A stretch of 64,000 nt of DNA from Rhizobium sp. L51/94 (GCF_019355555.1 NZ_CP072142.1:1240001-1304000), one strand, 5' to 3'; shown: positions 8,773 through 18,450, numbered from the stretch's first letter. Notes: generated by a model from the sequence alone, not told the origin. A program made the numbers and translations.

Positions 8773-9206
8773 TTCTCACCGGAGCTGTGGTTCTAGGGCA
8801 CATGATCTCAAAACGATCTGGTCACCACCAGAATGGCGTCGAGTATCGATACCTCACATATCGGCGCTACAAAGCGAAAAACAATGCGAGCCCCACACGA
8901 ACATGAGGATCTATTGTAGCGTCTCCGTGAATGAAGCCGGCGGGCTCATCGGCGGCGCTTGTCTTGAATGCGATAGGCGCTGAGGTCTCGATACATGCAA
9001 CGCTTCAATTGCGAGGGGCATTCAGCTTGCATCGTGGACCAGCTTCGGTGCTTGAGCGTATGTTATGCCGGCAAACTGCCTGGTCCAGGAAGTTCTTTGT
9101 TGCGGACTGGATGTTGCCCAGGCCGCAATCAAAGGGGTCTCCTGCAGAAAATAAAGTGTGTTGTCTTCGATTGCAACTTTTGGGCGCCTTGTTAGAGGAG
9201 GAACTC
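8773..9206. other. Gene-free stretch
   Basis: About 430 bases. It includes the promoter side of the flavin oxidoreductase gene and frames with no recognisable family. Nothing else seen. Confidence 0.45.
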
Positions 9207-9406
9207 ATGACCATTAACCGCTTCAAGGTTTAGCTGCAGAATTGAACCGCCTCGCGGCTGAGATCGCGGCGATCAACTCCCAGCCGTTCAACGTCGGGAT
9301 CGATCTTGGCGCTGAGGCCCTGATTTCCGGCACGGTAGATGAACCGTCTCGTATGGAGCCGACATCACTCAGCCGCTTGAACTACAGCCTTCGGACACGT
9401 CAGTAG
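9207..9406 (+). pseudogene. Possible small broken gene
   Basis: A strong GAGGAGG site precedes ATG 9207, which reads MTINRFKV and stops at 9231. A different frame directly after the stop gives a helical stretch (AAELNRLAAEIAAINSQPFN, then VGIDLGAEALISGT) that runs to TAG 9404-9406. One frameshift would join the two into a protein of about 65 residues. The amphipathic composition looks coding, but I recognise no family and it could be chance. Confidence 0.35.
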
Positions 9407-9447
9407 TGCCTGTTGCCGAACGATTGTCTTTTCCAACTTTGAAGCGT

Positions 9448-9464
9448 CCTCTCTCGGCGAGAGG
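9448..9464 (+). terminator. Weak hairpin, possible terminator
   Basis: CCTCTC / GAGAGG six-base stem with a 5-base loop, followed by GGCTTT but no U-run. It lies just past the small broken gene. Low confidence. Confidence 0.25.
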
Positions 9465-9751
9465 GGCTTTGCCATTGAGATCGCTTGGGTATTCCAAGAT
9501 GGAAAATCATGCTCTTTCCTAAACCGTCCGGCTGGGGGCTGGAATATCGTATCTAGACGAGAAGGTTTCCCAGTGCCTTCGAGATCTCCAAAACAGTAGG
9601 CGTTGCCTTCGAAGGTTCCACCAGTATTCGCCGCTGGTGTCTGTGCGCGGACGGCGGATCCTTACCATTCGCCGCAGTATCCTCCCGTCTCACCTAGGCT
9701 AAGGAACATTTTGAGTGCTCCTTTCGTTGCGCTCTCAGCGGGGAGGGTATC

Positions 9752-10246
9752 ATGGACGTCGAGCGAATTTTTCTTCAGCCCAGCGGTTGGGTCCCAAACA
9801 ACACCAAGCTTCCGGTGTTGCTATACAAATCGGCCATCGACCCAATGGACGCTGCCAGTGGGTTTGAACAGCTATTTGCCAAGAATGGCTGGGAAGGAAT
9901 CTGGCGCAACGGTGTTTTCAATTATCATCATTATCATTCGATGGCGCATGAAGTGCTAGGGGTTGCCTCAGGGGAAGCCGATTTGTTGATTGGAGGTATG
10001 AGCGGGTTTGAGGTGACCGTAAGATCTGGCGACGCCTTGGCGCTCCCTGCAGGTACTGGGCACAAGAAGCTCAGTTCGACCAGCGACTTTGTCATGATTG
10101 GTGCATATCCGGCCGGTCAAGAAGCCGACATCCGGACCTCGGCCGCTTCTGAAGCGCAACTCAAGCAGATCGCGCGGGTAAGGATACCGGGAAAAGATCC
10201 TATCATGGGACGTTTAGGACCCCTGATCAAAATATGGACAGAATAG
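9752..10246 (+). CDS. Cupin protein, YjlB-like
   Basis: A 164-residue protein with a single cupin fold. Metal-site motif 1 is in NYHHYHSMAHEVLGVASGEA (His cluster and Glu, about 53-72), and motif 2 is in GDALALPAGTGHKKL (about 92-106), with the pattern of YjlB-type cupins of unknown function. The C-terminus ends GRLGPLIKIW as in that group, which usually closes with a short Leu/Trp segment. GGGGAGGGTATC precedes the ATG. It lies 95 bases upstream of the trehalose synthase in the same direction and may be co-transcribed. Role unknown. Confidence 0.8.
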   Translation: MDVERIFLQPSGWVPNNTKLPVLLYKSAIDPMDAASGFEQLFAKNGWEGIWRNGVFNYHHYHSMAHEVLGVASGEADLLIGGMSGFEVTVRSGDALALPAGTGHKKLSSTSDFVMIGAYPAGQEADIRTSAASEAQLKQIARVRIPGKDPIMGRLGPLIKIWTE

Positions 10247-10341
10247 CGGGACGCTCCCCCGACTAACGCGCCAAGCATTAAAAACGAGTTCGGCCGACTA
10301 TTCATCTGGTCCGAAGATCGCAATTACTTTTGAGGTCGAAT

Positions 10342-12417
10342 ATGGGCAATCAAGACACCCAATATACGCAGAAACTTCGTACAAACTCTATGTTGGCCTA
10401 CGCACGGGAACGAGCTGCGCTTTACGGAGGTAAGGCACGTATGTGGCAGCGCCGGTACGGAGAGGCCAACCCGCGATCGGCAGCGGCGATCGCCTCGGTT
10501 TGGTTTTCCGCATACCCCAGCTCTATCATAACCGACCGCGACGGGTCGGTGCTCGCGGCCCTAGGCGATGCGAAGCTATGGTCCAGCCTTTCTAACGTCG
10601 GGATAAAAGCAATTCATATCGGGCCGACGAAGCAGGCGGGTGGTTGGAGGGGCGACGAACTGACGCCTTCTGTCGATGGTCATTTTGACAGGATCGGTGT
10701 CGGCACGGACCCGGCCTTCGGGACCCAAGAGGAATTCGTGAATCTCGGGCGCATGGCAGCGGCGTTTAACGCCGTAGTGCTCGACGACGTGATCCCCGGA
10801 CACACTGGTAAAGGGCCAGATTTCCGATTGGCGGAGAGAGCCTATGAGGATTACCCCGGCCTTTATCACATGGTCGAGATCGCCGTTGAGGACTGGGGCC
10901 TCTTGCCTGAGGTCGAGGAAGGCAAGGACGCGGCAAATCTGGGCGGTCCGGCCGTCGACGCCCTCTGTGCAAAGGGCTACATCGTCGGTCATCTGCAACG
11001 GGTCATCTTCTTTGAACCCGGCGTCAAGGAAACCGACTGGAGCGCGACCCCGCCCGTTCTAGGTGTCGATGGCGTAGAGCGGCGATGGGTTTACCTCCAT
11101 TATTTCAAGGAAGGCCAGCCGAGCCTCAATTGGCTCGACCCTTCGTTCGCAGCGCAGCAGATGATTGTCGGAGACGCCCTTCACTCTATCGATGTGCTCG
11201 GCGCACGAGGTCTGCGTTTGGATGCCAATGGCTTCCTTGGGGTCGAAGGTTTGGGCTCCGGAAAAGCATGGTCGGAAGGACATCCTCTGTCCGTCGTCGG
11301 CAATCAACTCTTGGCGGGTGTGATCCGAAAGGCAGGTGCATTCTCGTTTCAGGAATTGAACCTCGCGGTCGACGACATCGCCACGATGTCCAAAGGGGGG
11401 GCAGATCTCTCCTACGACTTCGTTACGCGACCCGCCTATCACCATGCCTTGCTTACTGGCGACACCGAATTCCTGAGAATGATGCTGCGTACTGTCCACG
11501 AGTTCGGGATAGACCCTGCGAGCCTCATCCACGCTCTTCAGAACCATGACGAGCTGACACTCGAGCTTGTCCACTTTTGGACGCTGCACGCCGACGACAT
11601 CTACACGTTTCAGGGGCAAACCTGGCAAGGAAGAACGCTTCGAACCCACCTGCGCGAGACGATGTATGAGAGACTGAGCGGAGCCAAGGCAACTTACAAT
11701 CAAAAGTTTGTGACGAATGGCGTTTCCTGCACGACAGCTAGCGTGATTGCAGCCGCTCTGAACATCGAGGATCTCACGCAGCTTTCGGACGATGACGTTG
11801 AGCTGATCAAGAAAGTCCACCTGCTTCTAGCTATGTACAACGCATTTCAGCCGGGAATCTTTGCGCTTTCCGGATGGGATATCGTGGGGGCGTTACCACT
11901 GCCCATCGAAAGCGTCGGGTCACTCGTGGCGGACGGGGACACACGGTGGATCCACCGTGGCGCCTATGACCTCATGGGCACCCTGCCCCATGTCGAGCGT
12001 TCCTCCCATGGCCTTCCTAGGGCAAAGTCGCTGTATGGTTCTCTTGCCGATCAGCTCGAAAAGCCGGGCTCTTTTGCATCTCAACTCAAGAAGCTGCTGT
12101 CGGTCAGGGAAGCATATGGCATTGCAATGTCGCGCCAGATCGCGATCCCCGATGTTCACTCACCGGGGCTTCTGATCATGGTTCATGAGCTTCCGGAAGA
12201 TCGCGGGACGCAGATCACCGCGTTGAACTTTGGGAACACACCCATTTCGGAAATCGTCAAACTGGAAAATCAGGCTTCCGGCCCTGTAATCGACATGATC
12301 CACGAAACCATCGAAGGCGACCTGCCGGAGACTGGAGAGCTGACGATAAACCTCGAACCTTATGAAGGACTTTCACTTCGCGTGGTCGCTGCCTTGCCGA
12401 CATTGGGCCAAGGATAG
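10342..12417 (+). CDS. treS: Trehalose synthase (maltose/trehalose isomerase), long Pseudomonas type
   Basis: A 691-residue GH13 enzyme converting maltose and trehalose by intramolecular transglucosylation. The whole length follows the long TreS type known from Pseudomonas stutzeri rather than the 570-residue actinobacterial form. GH13 catalytic regions are visible: nucleophile Asp in GLRLDANGFLG, general acid Glu in FSFQELNLA, and transition-state Asp in LQNHDELTLELV; DYPGLYHMVEI and KEGQPSLNWLDP are also typical. A TTG 12 bases upstream is in frame, but ATG 10342 has GAGG at the right distance. Trehalose is a main osmo- and desiccation protectant in rhizobia. No otsAB, treYZ or maltokinase partner is nearby. 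Confidence 0.9.
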   Translation: MGNQDTQYTQKLRTNSMLAYARERAALYGGKARMWQRRYGEANPRSAAAIASVWFSAYPSSIITDRDGSVLAALGDAKLWSSLSNVGIKAIHIGPTKQAGGWRGDELTPSVDGHFDRIGVGTDPAFGTQEEFVNLGRMAAAFNAVVLDDVIPGHTGKGPDFRLAERAYEDYPGLYHMVEIAVEDWGLLPEVEEGKDAANLGGPAVDALCAKGYIVGHLQRVIFFEPGVKETDWSATPPVLGVDGVERRWVYLHYFKEGQPSLNWLDPSFAAQQMIVGDALHSIDVLGARGLRLDANGFLGVEGLGSGKAWSEGHPLSVVGNQLLAGVIRKAGAFSFQELNLAVDDIATMSKGGADLSYDFVTRPAYHHALLTGDTEFLRMMLRTVHEFGIDPASLIHALQNHDELTLELVHFWTLHADDIYTFQGQTWQGRTLRTHLRETMYERLSGAKATYNQKFVTNGVSCTTASVIAAALNIEDLTQLSDDDVELIKKVHLLLAMYNAFQPGIFALSGWDIVGALPLPIESVGSLVADGDTRWIHRGAYDLMGTLPHVERSSHGLPRAKSLYGSLADQLEKPGSFASQLKKLLSVREAYGIAMSRQIAIPDVHSPGLLIMVHELPEDRGTQITALNFGNTPISEIVKLENQASGPVIDMIHETIEGDLPETGELTINLEPYEGLSLRVVAALPTLGQG

Positions 12418-12604
12418 ACGATGGACGAGCCGACAACGTCAGGGTCAGACCCATGGAACAATCACCAGTTCAAAAATGAAAGCCAAGGCACCACGGGCGG
12501 AGGCATGCCAACATCCAACCGCAGAGTCAGCCCAATTCCACGGAACATGTGACACTTTCAGTAGCTATTCAGAGGCTGTTTCGAGGAGATAATCACGGCA
12601 TTTG
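12418..12604. other. Short spacer after treS
   Basis: No gene or clear terminator seen between the TreS stop and the hydrolase remnant. Confidence 0.4.
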
Positions 12605-13416
12605 TGAAAACAAAAGATGGCGTGCAACTACACGTGAAGGAATGGGCAAGGGTCGCCCCGCGGTTCTCATTCATGGTTGGCCGCTGACCGGTGATATGTT
12701 CGAATTTCAGACCCTACCCCTGTTGGAGGCTGGATACCGTGTTATCACATATGACCGGTGTGGCTTTGGCCAATCTGGACATCCGGCGGATGGGTACAAC
12801 TAGGACACGTATGCCGACGATCTTGCCGCCGTATTGGAAGCACTCGATCTCAATGAGGTTGCTCTCGTCGGCTTCTCGATGGGGGTGGCGAGATTGCCCG
12901 CTATCTGAGCCGCCATGGCGCATCTCGCATGCCCAAGTCCGTCCTTATAGCGTCCCTTGCGGGCTATCTTCTGAAGGACGACGAGTGTGTTCGAGGGCAT
13001 GAAGTCCCAGATCCGCAAGGACCGCGTTGTCTTCCTTCAGGAATTTGCGAAAACATTCTAAGCCTTTGGATAGGTTACCAGCCCTGTGAGCGGTGGCATC
13101 CTCCATTGGTCGTTCACTCTCGGAACCATGGCCAGTCCCAAGGCCACGCTCGACTGCGTCGACGCCTTCAGCCGAACGGACTTTCGTAGCGATTTCGCTT
13201 CCTTTACAATCCCAACCTTAGTCATCCATGGAACAAACGATAAAAACCGTACCAATCGGCCCCTCCAGCCGCACAGCGGCGGCCGGTATCGTGGTTGCCC
13301 GCCTGATCGAGTATGAGGGTGAGCCTCACGGGCTTCTTGCAACCGTTCCTGATCGCCTCAATCGACATCTGCTTGACTTTTTGGCTAAGGTTGTTCGGTC
13401 AAAGTTTTTAGTGTGA
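12605..13416 (+). pseudogene. Alpha/beta hydrolase (haloperoxidase type), multiple lesions
   Basis: Segments in three frames make up a non-heme haloperoxidase-like alpha/beta hydrolase of about 275 residues. GTG 12605 opens VKTKDGVQLHVKEW; a frameshift leads to GKGRPAVLIHGWPLTGDMFE (oxyanion HGWPL) and YRVITYDRCGFGQSGHP. An in-frame TAG follows GYN, then DTYADDLAAVLEALDLNE and the elbow VGFSMG; another shift gives RYLSRHGASR. The end (13086-13416) contains PTLVIHGTND with the catalytic Asp and EGEPHGLLAT with the catalytic His. At least four lesions mean it cannot make an enzyme. Confidence 0.82.
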
Positions 13417-13584
13417 CGCCGCCATTTGCCCGTCGAAGCGCGTTAAGCCGCATTCGACCACCACATACAGCCACCCCGGGACAAGAAGCAATTATTTCAT
13501 GGAAATTTCCTTAAGCACCAATCTATTGATCTCGATGCTTTCAGCCGAGGGAGCGGCCATATTGGAACGGCAAGTGCAGCACGG

Positions 13585-14496
13585 CTAGCGAGCCTGATCC
13601 ACCGCCGCTGCGACAAGAATCTCGGCCACGAATCGAAGAGCATCACTCAGCTTCCGCTCCTTCTGCCAGATAATAACATAGTGATATACTGCTCCTGGCT
13701 GGAACGGCCGGAACTCGATGCCGAAACTGGCATATTCCTTCGCAATAATCTCGTTCGAAATGGAGATGCCAATCCCTGCCTTTACGTAGCCGACATCGTG
13801 ACCATTCGAGTCATATTCAACGACAATTTCCGGCTGAATTCCTATATGTCGCAGCGCATTGACGCTCATCTGGTGAGACGCAACTTGCGGGTCGATGTCG
13901 ATAATGGCTTCACCGACAAGATCTTTGGCGGTGACCACATGCTGTAATGCGAACCGATGATTTGGTGGGAACAAACACACGTTGGTCGCCGCACCAATTG
14001 GCATCCAATCGAAGATGCGTTCGTCTAGCGGCAACCGTGAGATCCCGAGATCCACCCTACCGCTTTGAACATGGTCAGCAATCTGCTGATAGCTGCCCGA
14101 TTTGACCTGCACTTTATAAGAACTGCTTGTCTCTCTGACGCTCTTGACAACCCTCGGTAAGGTCCCGAACGAGAACGCGCTCGGCGCTGCGATCCCAATC
14201 ACTCGCGTATCATTGTTGCGCAGAAATTCGATCGACGGTCCAATCCGGTCTAGCCCCGCGAACGCCGCATCGATTGTGTGCAGAAGTTCCCATGCCTTGT
14301 CGGTAGGACTTAATCTGTTTGTCTCGCGACGAAAGAGTGCAAAGCCGATCGCCTCCTCCAACTGCCTGACGTTCTGACTAACCGCCGGTTGCGATATTCC
14401 CAACGCTCGCGCTGCAAGCCTTTCCGATCCCGCGCGCAGGACCTCCCTCAGGACTTGAAGCTGACGGATCCTTACCGTTGATCCAACGATCTCCAT
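13585..14496 (-). CDS. LysR-family regulator of the adjacent ABC importer
   Basis: A 303-residue LysR-type regulator. The winged helix-turn-helix is at residues 8-65 (RIRQLQVLREVLRAGSERLA, then LGISQPAVSQNVRQLE), followed by a periplasmic-binding-like effector domain (VIGIAAPSAFSFGTLPRVV, SGRVDLGISRLPLDERIFDW, GYVKAGIGISISN). An upstream ATG at 14568 would add 24 residues with no similarity; ATG 14496 fits the family start. It is divergent from the amino acid ABC genes beginning at 14745, the usual arrangement for a regulator controlling a transporter with a small-molecule signal. The effector is probably the transported amino acid or a derivative (inference). Confidence 0.87.
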   Translation of the reverse strand: MEIVGSTVRIRQLQVLREVLRAGSERLAARALGISQPAVSQNVRQLEEAIGFALFRRETNRLSPTDKAWELLHTIDAAFAGLDRIGPSIEFLRNNDTRVIGIAAPSAFSFGTLPRVVKSVRETSSSYKVQVKSGSYQQIADHVQSGRVDLGISRLPLDERIFDWMPIGAATNVCLFPPNHRFALQHVVTAKDLVGEAIIDIDPQVASHQMSVNALRHIGIQPEIVVEYDSNGHDVGYVKAGIGISISNEIIAKEYASFGIEFRPFQPGAVYHYVIIWQKERKLSDALRFVAEILVAAAVDQAR

Positions 14497-14744
14497 AGGC
14501 GTCCATCCCCCAGCCCATATCGCGCAACGCAATGGGCCATAAGCCATACTTATCGATATTTCTCTCATCTTATAAATTGACGGCCGAAAGGCAAAGTATA
14601 TTTTTAGATATAAGCCACATTAATCATGAGTTAACACAGACTGTTCTTTCGCCATATGGTTACATGTACAGCGCAAGTGAAGTAATGAGTAGTATGTATA
14701 CTTATGAATATCTACTATTCGCTATGAAAATAGGAGCTTAGGAT
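14497..14744. promoter_or_regulatory. AT-rich divergent control region
   Basis: 248 bases, clearly more AT-rich than the flanking genes, between the LysR gene and the ABC operon. It must hold both promoters and the LysR binding site. I did not identify a convincing T-N11-A box. GGAGCTTAGGA just before 14745 serves as ribosome site for the TTG start. Confidence 0.5.
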
Positions 14745-15410
14745 TTGTTAGACTTTACGGACCAGTTCCTTCAGGGCTTGACGAACACGCTCATCGTCTT
14801 TTTTTTGAGCTGCGCACTTGGAACCACATTAGGGTTGCTTATCGCAATTCTCAGAAACTCAAGCCGAAAAACTCTCGCAGGCGGTATGCAGGCCTATACG
14901 GGGATTGTTCGAGGTGTTCCCGAACTCCTCATTATTCTCCTTATGTATTTTGGTGGAACGGCTCTCCTCAGCGCGATTGTTGGTCGCTACGTCGAGATCA
15001 ATGCGTTCGGCGCCGGGGTAACGGCTTTGACCGTCGTGTTCAGCGCCTATGCTGCAGAGATATTCCGTGGGGCTATCAACGCAATTGCGGCGGGCCAAAG
15101 GGAAGCGGCCATTTCACTCGGGCTCTCCCGCTGGCAGGTATGGCTCCTGATTATCATTCCCCAGATGATCCCAATCGCCTTACCCGCGTTCTGTAATCTT
15201 TGTATCTCCCTGATCAAGGATACGTCGCTGATCTCAGTCGTGGGGCTGACGGATGTCATGCGTGTCGCCTATGTAGGCGCAGGTTCCTTGCGCGCGCCCC
15301 TTCCCTTCTACCTCGCCGCGTCCGCAATCTACCTTACGCTCACGAGCCTCTCCCTGCTCTCGTTCAAGCTGATCGAACGTCGGTACTCCGTTTCCTGCGC
15401 GAAAGGCTGA
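14745..15410 (+). CDS. Amino acid ABC transporter permease (HisM/HisQ family), first
   Basis: A 221-residue inner-membrane permease for polar amino acid uptake, with about five membrane helices. The N-terminal GLTNTLIVFFLSCALGTTLG matches the three-amino-acid permease family, as does the cytoplasmic EAA loop AINAIAAGQREAAISLGLSR (about 110-129) that contacts the ATPase. The start is TTG with AGGAGCTTAGGA upstream. It is the first gene of an operon with a second permease (1 base apart), a binding protein and a CapA-like protein. No ATPase gene is in this cluster. Confidence 0.88.
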   Translation: MLDFTDQFLQGLTNTLIVFFLSCALGTTLGLLIAILRNSSRKTLAGGMQAYTGIVRGVPELLIILLMYFGGTALLSAIVGRYVEINAFGAGVTALTVVFSAYAAEIFRGAINAIAAGQREAAISLGLSRWQVWLLIIIPQMIPIALPAFCNLCISLIKDTSLISVVGLTDVMRVAYVGAGSLRAPLPFYLAASAIYLTLTSLSLLSFKLIERRYSVSCAKG

Positions 15411-15411
15411 C

Positions 15412-16203
15412 GTGATGAGTACCTCAGTAGCCCTCGAAGCACTTTTCACCCTTCCCAGAGGCCTCCTCTTGACGATGGCGCTCACATTTGCATCACTTGC
15501 TTCGGGCTTTGCGATCTCGATACCGTTGGCTTTCCTGCGCGCGTCATCCAACCTCTGGGCCTCTGCACCCGTGCTTGCCTACACCTATGCCTTTCGCGGC
15601 ACACCACTGCTTGTGCAGCTTTTTCTGATGTACTACGGCGTCGGGCAGCTTCCGTTTATCCGGCAGAGTTTTCTCTGGCCCTTGATAAGAGAACCGTTCT
15701 GGTGCGCATTCATTGCCTTCACTTTGAATAGCGCTGCCCATACCACAGAAGTTCTTCGCGGCGGAATCCGTGCGATCCCGCAAGGCCAGGTAGAAGCGGC
15801 CAAAGCATTGGGCATGTCGCGCCTGCATATGGCTCGGTTGATCATCTTCCCGCTGACGATCCGCATTGTTCTTCCAGCCTACACGAACGAAGTCATTGGC
15901 ATGCTGAAGGCAAGTTCACTCGCGAGCACGATTACCTTGCTGGAGATAACCGGCCTCGCACGCCAGTTGGTCTCCGAGACGTTCGCTCCGTACGAAGTCT
16001 TCGTTGTCGCCGGCTGTCTTTACCTGTTCCTTACCCTCGTGATCACGAAGATTTTCGGGTTTCTCGAAATGCACTGGGCGCGCGCAACCAAACCCCCCTC
16101 GCCATCCCGGGCCGTCCAAAAGAGCGCCCACCAAAGCCACCCTTCGCTACCGCTGGAACGCGAAGCTAAGCCCGGGGTTACCGCTGGCTTATCAGAACCG
16201 TAA
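15412..16203 (+). CDS. Amino acid ABC transporter permease, second
   Basis: A 263-residue membrane permease paired with the gene before it. FRGTPLLVQLFLMYYGVGQL is the family signature after helix 2, and the EAA loop is GGIRAIPQGQVEAAKALGMSR (last about 120-140). After the last helix (about 225) there is a 38-residue Pro/Ser/Lys-rich cytoplasmic tail not usual in this family. The start could be GTG 15412 or ATG 15415, directly adjacent. HisM/HisQ-type permeases work as a heterodimer on a dimeric ATPase. Confidence 0.88.
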   Translation: MMSTSVALEALFTLPRGLLLTMALTFASLASGFAISIPLAFLRASSNLWASAPVLAYTYAFRGTPLLVQLFLMYYGVGQLPFIRQSFLWPLIREPFWCAFIAFTLNSAAHTTEVLRGGIRAIPQGQVEAAKALGMSRLHMARLIIFPLTIRIVLPAYTNEVIGMLKASSLASTITLLEITGLARQLVSETFAPYEVFVVAGCLYLFLTLVITKIFGFLEMHWARATKPPSPSRAVQKSAHQSHPSLPLEREAKPGVTAGLSEP

Positions 16204-16235
16204 GATTCAAACCCAATGATGAAAGGACTATCGTC

Positions 16236-17081
16236 GTGAAACGAACCACCATGCTCGCTCTATTGTCCCTGCTGATTTGCGCCGCCAACTCAGTCGCGAT
16301 GGATAGAAAGGCAATCACCATCGCTTCCGAAGGTGCGTCGCCGCCCTGGAATGCCATCAATGCCGAAGGTAAGCTGTTCGGGTTTGACATCGAGGTCGGG
16401 CGTGAACTCTGCCGGCGGATGAATGTGGAATGCACTTTCGCAGCGCAGGACTGGGACGGCATTATACCGGCGCTGACCGTTGGCAAGTTCGACGCCATCA
16501 TGTCAGGCATGGCGATTACGGAAAAGCGAAAGAAGTCCATCGCCTTCTCTCAGCCCTACGCCGGAGGTTTCAACCAACTCGTCGTGCGCAAGAACCTCAA
16601 CCTGCCTGCGACCGATACATCAAAGAAATTGAACCTGACGAGCATCGATGCCGAAGAGCAGACTATGCTTGATCAACTTCGCATGGCGCTCGCCGGCAAA
16701 ACCCTTGGCGTTCTGCGATCTTCGAATTCGGAGGCCGTGTTGAATGAGCTGTTCGGTAAGGTCGCGACGATCAGGAGCTACGATTCCCAAGACAATATGC
16801 ATCTAGATCTCGTGGCCGAGCGGATCGACGGCGGCCTTGCCGATTACTTCACATGGAAAGCATTCCTGGATAGCAAGGATGGCGAAACCGCAACGTTATA
16901 CGGTCCACAGCTCTCGGGCGGTCTGTGGGGACCGGGCGTCGGTGTCGGCCTGCGAAAGAATGATCAGGACCTGATCACCGCGTTTAATAGTGCCATCGAA
17001 GCTGCGACGCGAGACGGAACGTTGAAGCGGCTGAGCGAGGAATGGTTCAAAATTGACGTCTCACCGCAGGCTTCGAACTAG
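16236..17081 (+). CDS. Amino acid ABC substrate-binding protein (Lys/Arg/Orn type)
   Basis: A 281-residue periplasmic binding protein. Signal peptide is residues 1-22 (MKRTTMLALLSLLICAANSV), then a type II bilobal fold: TIASEGASPPWNAINAEGKL, FGFDIEVGRELCRRMNVEC, DWDGIIPALTVGKFDAIMSG and MAITEKRKKSIAFSQPY, the motifs of the lysine/arginine/ornithine and octopine/nopaline binding proteins. An insertion around residues 118-140 is longer than usual. GTG 16236 is the likely start with AAAGGA upstream; ATG 16251 is possible. It captures the ligand for the two permeases. The ligand may be a basic amino acid or an opine-like conjugate (inference). Confidence 0.88.
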   Translation: MKRTTMLALLSLLICAANSVAMDRKAITIASEGASPPWNAINAEGKLFGFDIEVGRELCRRMNVECTFAAQDWDGIIPALTVGKFDAIMSGMAITEKRKKSIAFSQPYAGGFNQLVVRKNLNLPATDTSKKLNLTSIDAEEQTMLDQLRMALAGKTLGVLRSSNSEAVLNELFGKVATIRSYDSQDNMHLDLVAERIDGGLADYFTWKAFLDSKDGETATLYGPQLSGGLWGPGVGVGLRKNDQDLITAFNSAIEAATRDGTLKRLSEEWFKIDVSPQASN

Positions 17082-17161
17082 AGGCGCGCTCCGCGCTCTT
17101 TTCCTTGGCCAATTGGCTGAATGCATAGCTGATCGATTATCCGAAAATCAAGGGAGACTTC

Positions 17162-18397
17162 ATGTCCTCGCCCTTTTCCATTGCCCTGACTGGTCAATCA
17201 CTAATCCGTCACGATCTGAGAACAATAAGTGACCCCAGACTGCATGACATCGCACAGATTCTTAAGGCCAGCGACGTCGCTTTCACCAATCTTGAGACGA
17301 CCATTTATGGCCGCTATGGCGGCTGGCCACTCAAGGGCTCATACTTCGGCGCCTCCGCACCTGAGGTTTTGCCAGCTCTGAAGGAGTTAGGATTTAACAG
17401 CCTCGCCTTGGCAAACAACCATGCCTTTGATCTCGGCCCGTCCGGAATCCTTTCGACGCTGGAGGAGGTGGCGTTACAAGACTTTCTTCATGCCGGTATC
17501 GGTGCGGATAAGAGTCGTGCCGCCAAGCCTCAGAAAAAAACATTCGGATTAAGGAGCGTGGCACTGATTGCTATGGATGCCGGCCCAGGACCGTCGTTCA
17601 TGTATGCTGAGGATGCAAGCCAGGGCCGGATGGCAAGGCCCGGCATCAACAGACTGAAGGTCTCAAGAGTATTCGATGTAGAGGTGGAAACCTTCAACAT
17701 ACTTCGCTCCATACAAAGCCGATTTCTAAGTTCAAATCTGGAAAGAGCCAATTATGCCCAACCCGAGGATTCGCCTGAGGTCGATGACAACATCGAAATA
17801 GATTTTTACGGAACGACATTTCGTAAAGCCGATCACAATGTCCGCCATATCGTGATCGACAGACATAGCGCCTGGGCCCAGCTTTCCGCGATCGTGGAAG
17901 AAGCAAGCACCGACACATTTGTCATCGTGTACCTGCATCACCACCATTGGGAGCCGAGCTGGCAGCAGGTACCCTCTTGGGTCCAGGAATTTGCCCATCA
18001 GTGCGTGAACGCAGGCGCAGGCCTTTTCGTCAGCCATGGCGCACCAGTTCTGCAAGCAATCGAGATATATCGAGACACACCGATTTTCTATGGCCTCGGA
18101 AATTTTCTGTTCCACACCCAGAAGGAGGAACGAGAATGGAGCCCGGCGGAAGTCTGGAAAAGTGTCGTAGCGACCTGCAACTACGGCCCCGGTGGGCGAT
18201 TGCAAGACATCAACCTGCGTCCAATCGTGATCGGCGGAACCGAGGCACTGGCCGACCAAGACCGCGATCGACTCCCCTTTCCTGTTTTGGTCGACGGCGA
18301 GATGGCGGACGAGATTCTCAAAGATCTCGCCGACCGTAGTGCCGGCTTCGGCACTCTCCTGTCTCTAGAGAACGGTATCGGTCGGATCGTTCTGTAA
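17162..18397 (+). CDS. CapA-family metallophosphatase-fold protein
   Basis: A 411-residue protein of the CapA (poly-gamma-glutamate synthesis) family, a calcineurin-like fold. Motifs: IALTGQSLI with reduced metal ligands, SDVAFTNLETTIYGRYGGWP (about 39-58), FNSLALANNHAFDLGPSGIL (about 80-100, NNH motif), VIVYLHHHHWEPSWQQVP (about 258-275) and VSHGAPVLQAIE with GLGNFLFH (about 290-320). No signal peptide or membrane anchor is seen, unlike Bacillus CapA, so a cytoplasmic hydrolase is possible. It lies 80 bases after the amino acid binding protein in the same operon, which suggests a role with the imported compound, perhaps splitting a gamma-linked or phosphorylated amino acid (inference). Confidence 0.8.
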   Translation: MSSPFSIALTGQSLIRHDLRTISDPRLHDIAQILKASDVAFTNLETTIYGRYGGWPLKGSYFGASAPEVLPALKELGFNSLALANNHAFDLGPSGILSTLEEVALQDFLHAGIGADKSRAAKPQKKTFGLRSVALIAMDAGPGPSFMYAEDASQGRMARPGINRLKVSRVFDVEVETFNILRSIQSRFLSSNLERANYAQPEDSPEVDDNIEIDFYGTTFRKADHNVRHIVIDRHSAWAQLSAIVEEASTDTFVIVYLHHHHWEPSWQQVPSWVQEFAHQCVNAGAGLFVSHGAPVLQAIEIYRDTPIFYGLGNFLFHTQKEEREWSPAEVWKSVVATCNYGPGGRLQDINLRPIVIGGTEALADQDRDRLPFPVLVDGEMADEILKDLADRSAGFGTLLSLENGIGRIVL

Positions 18398-18450
18398 GGC
18401 TCGAAGCGGAAATAAGAAGATCTGACGTTGTGCGTCTCAATCTCAAGGAG

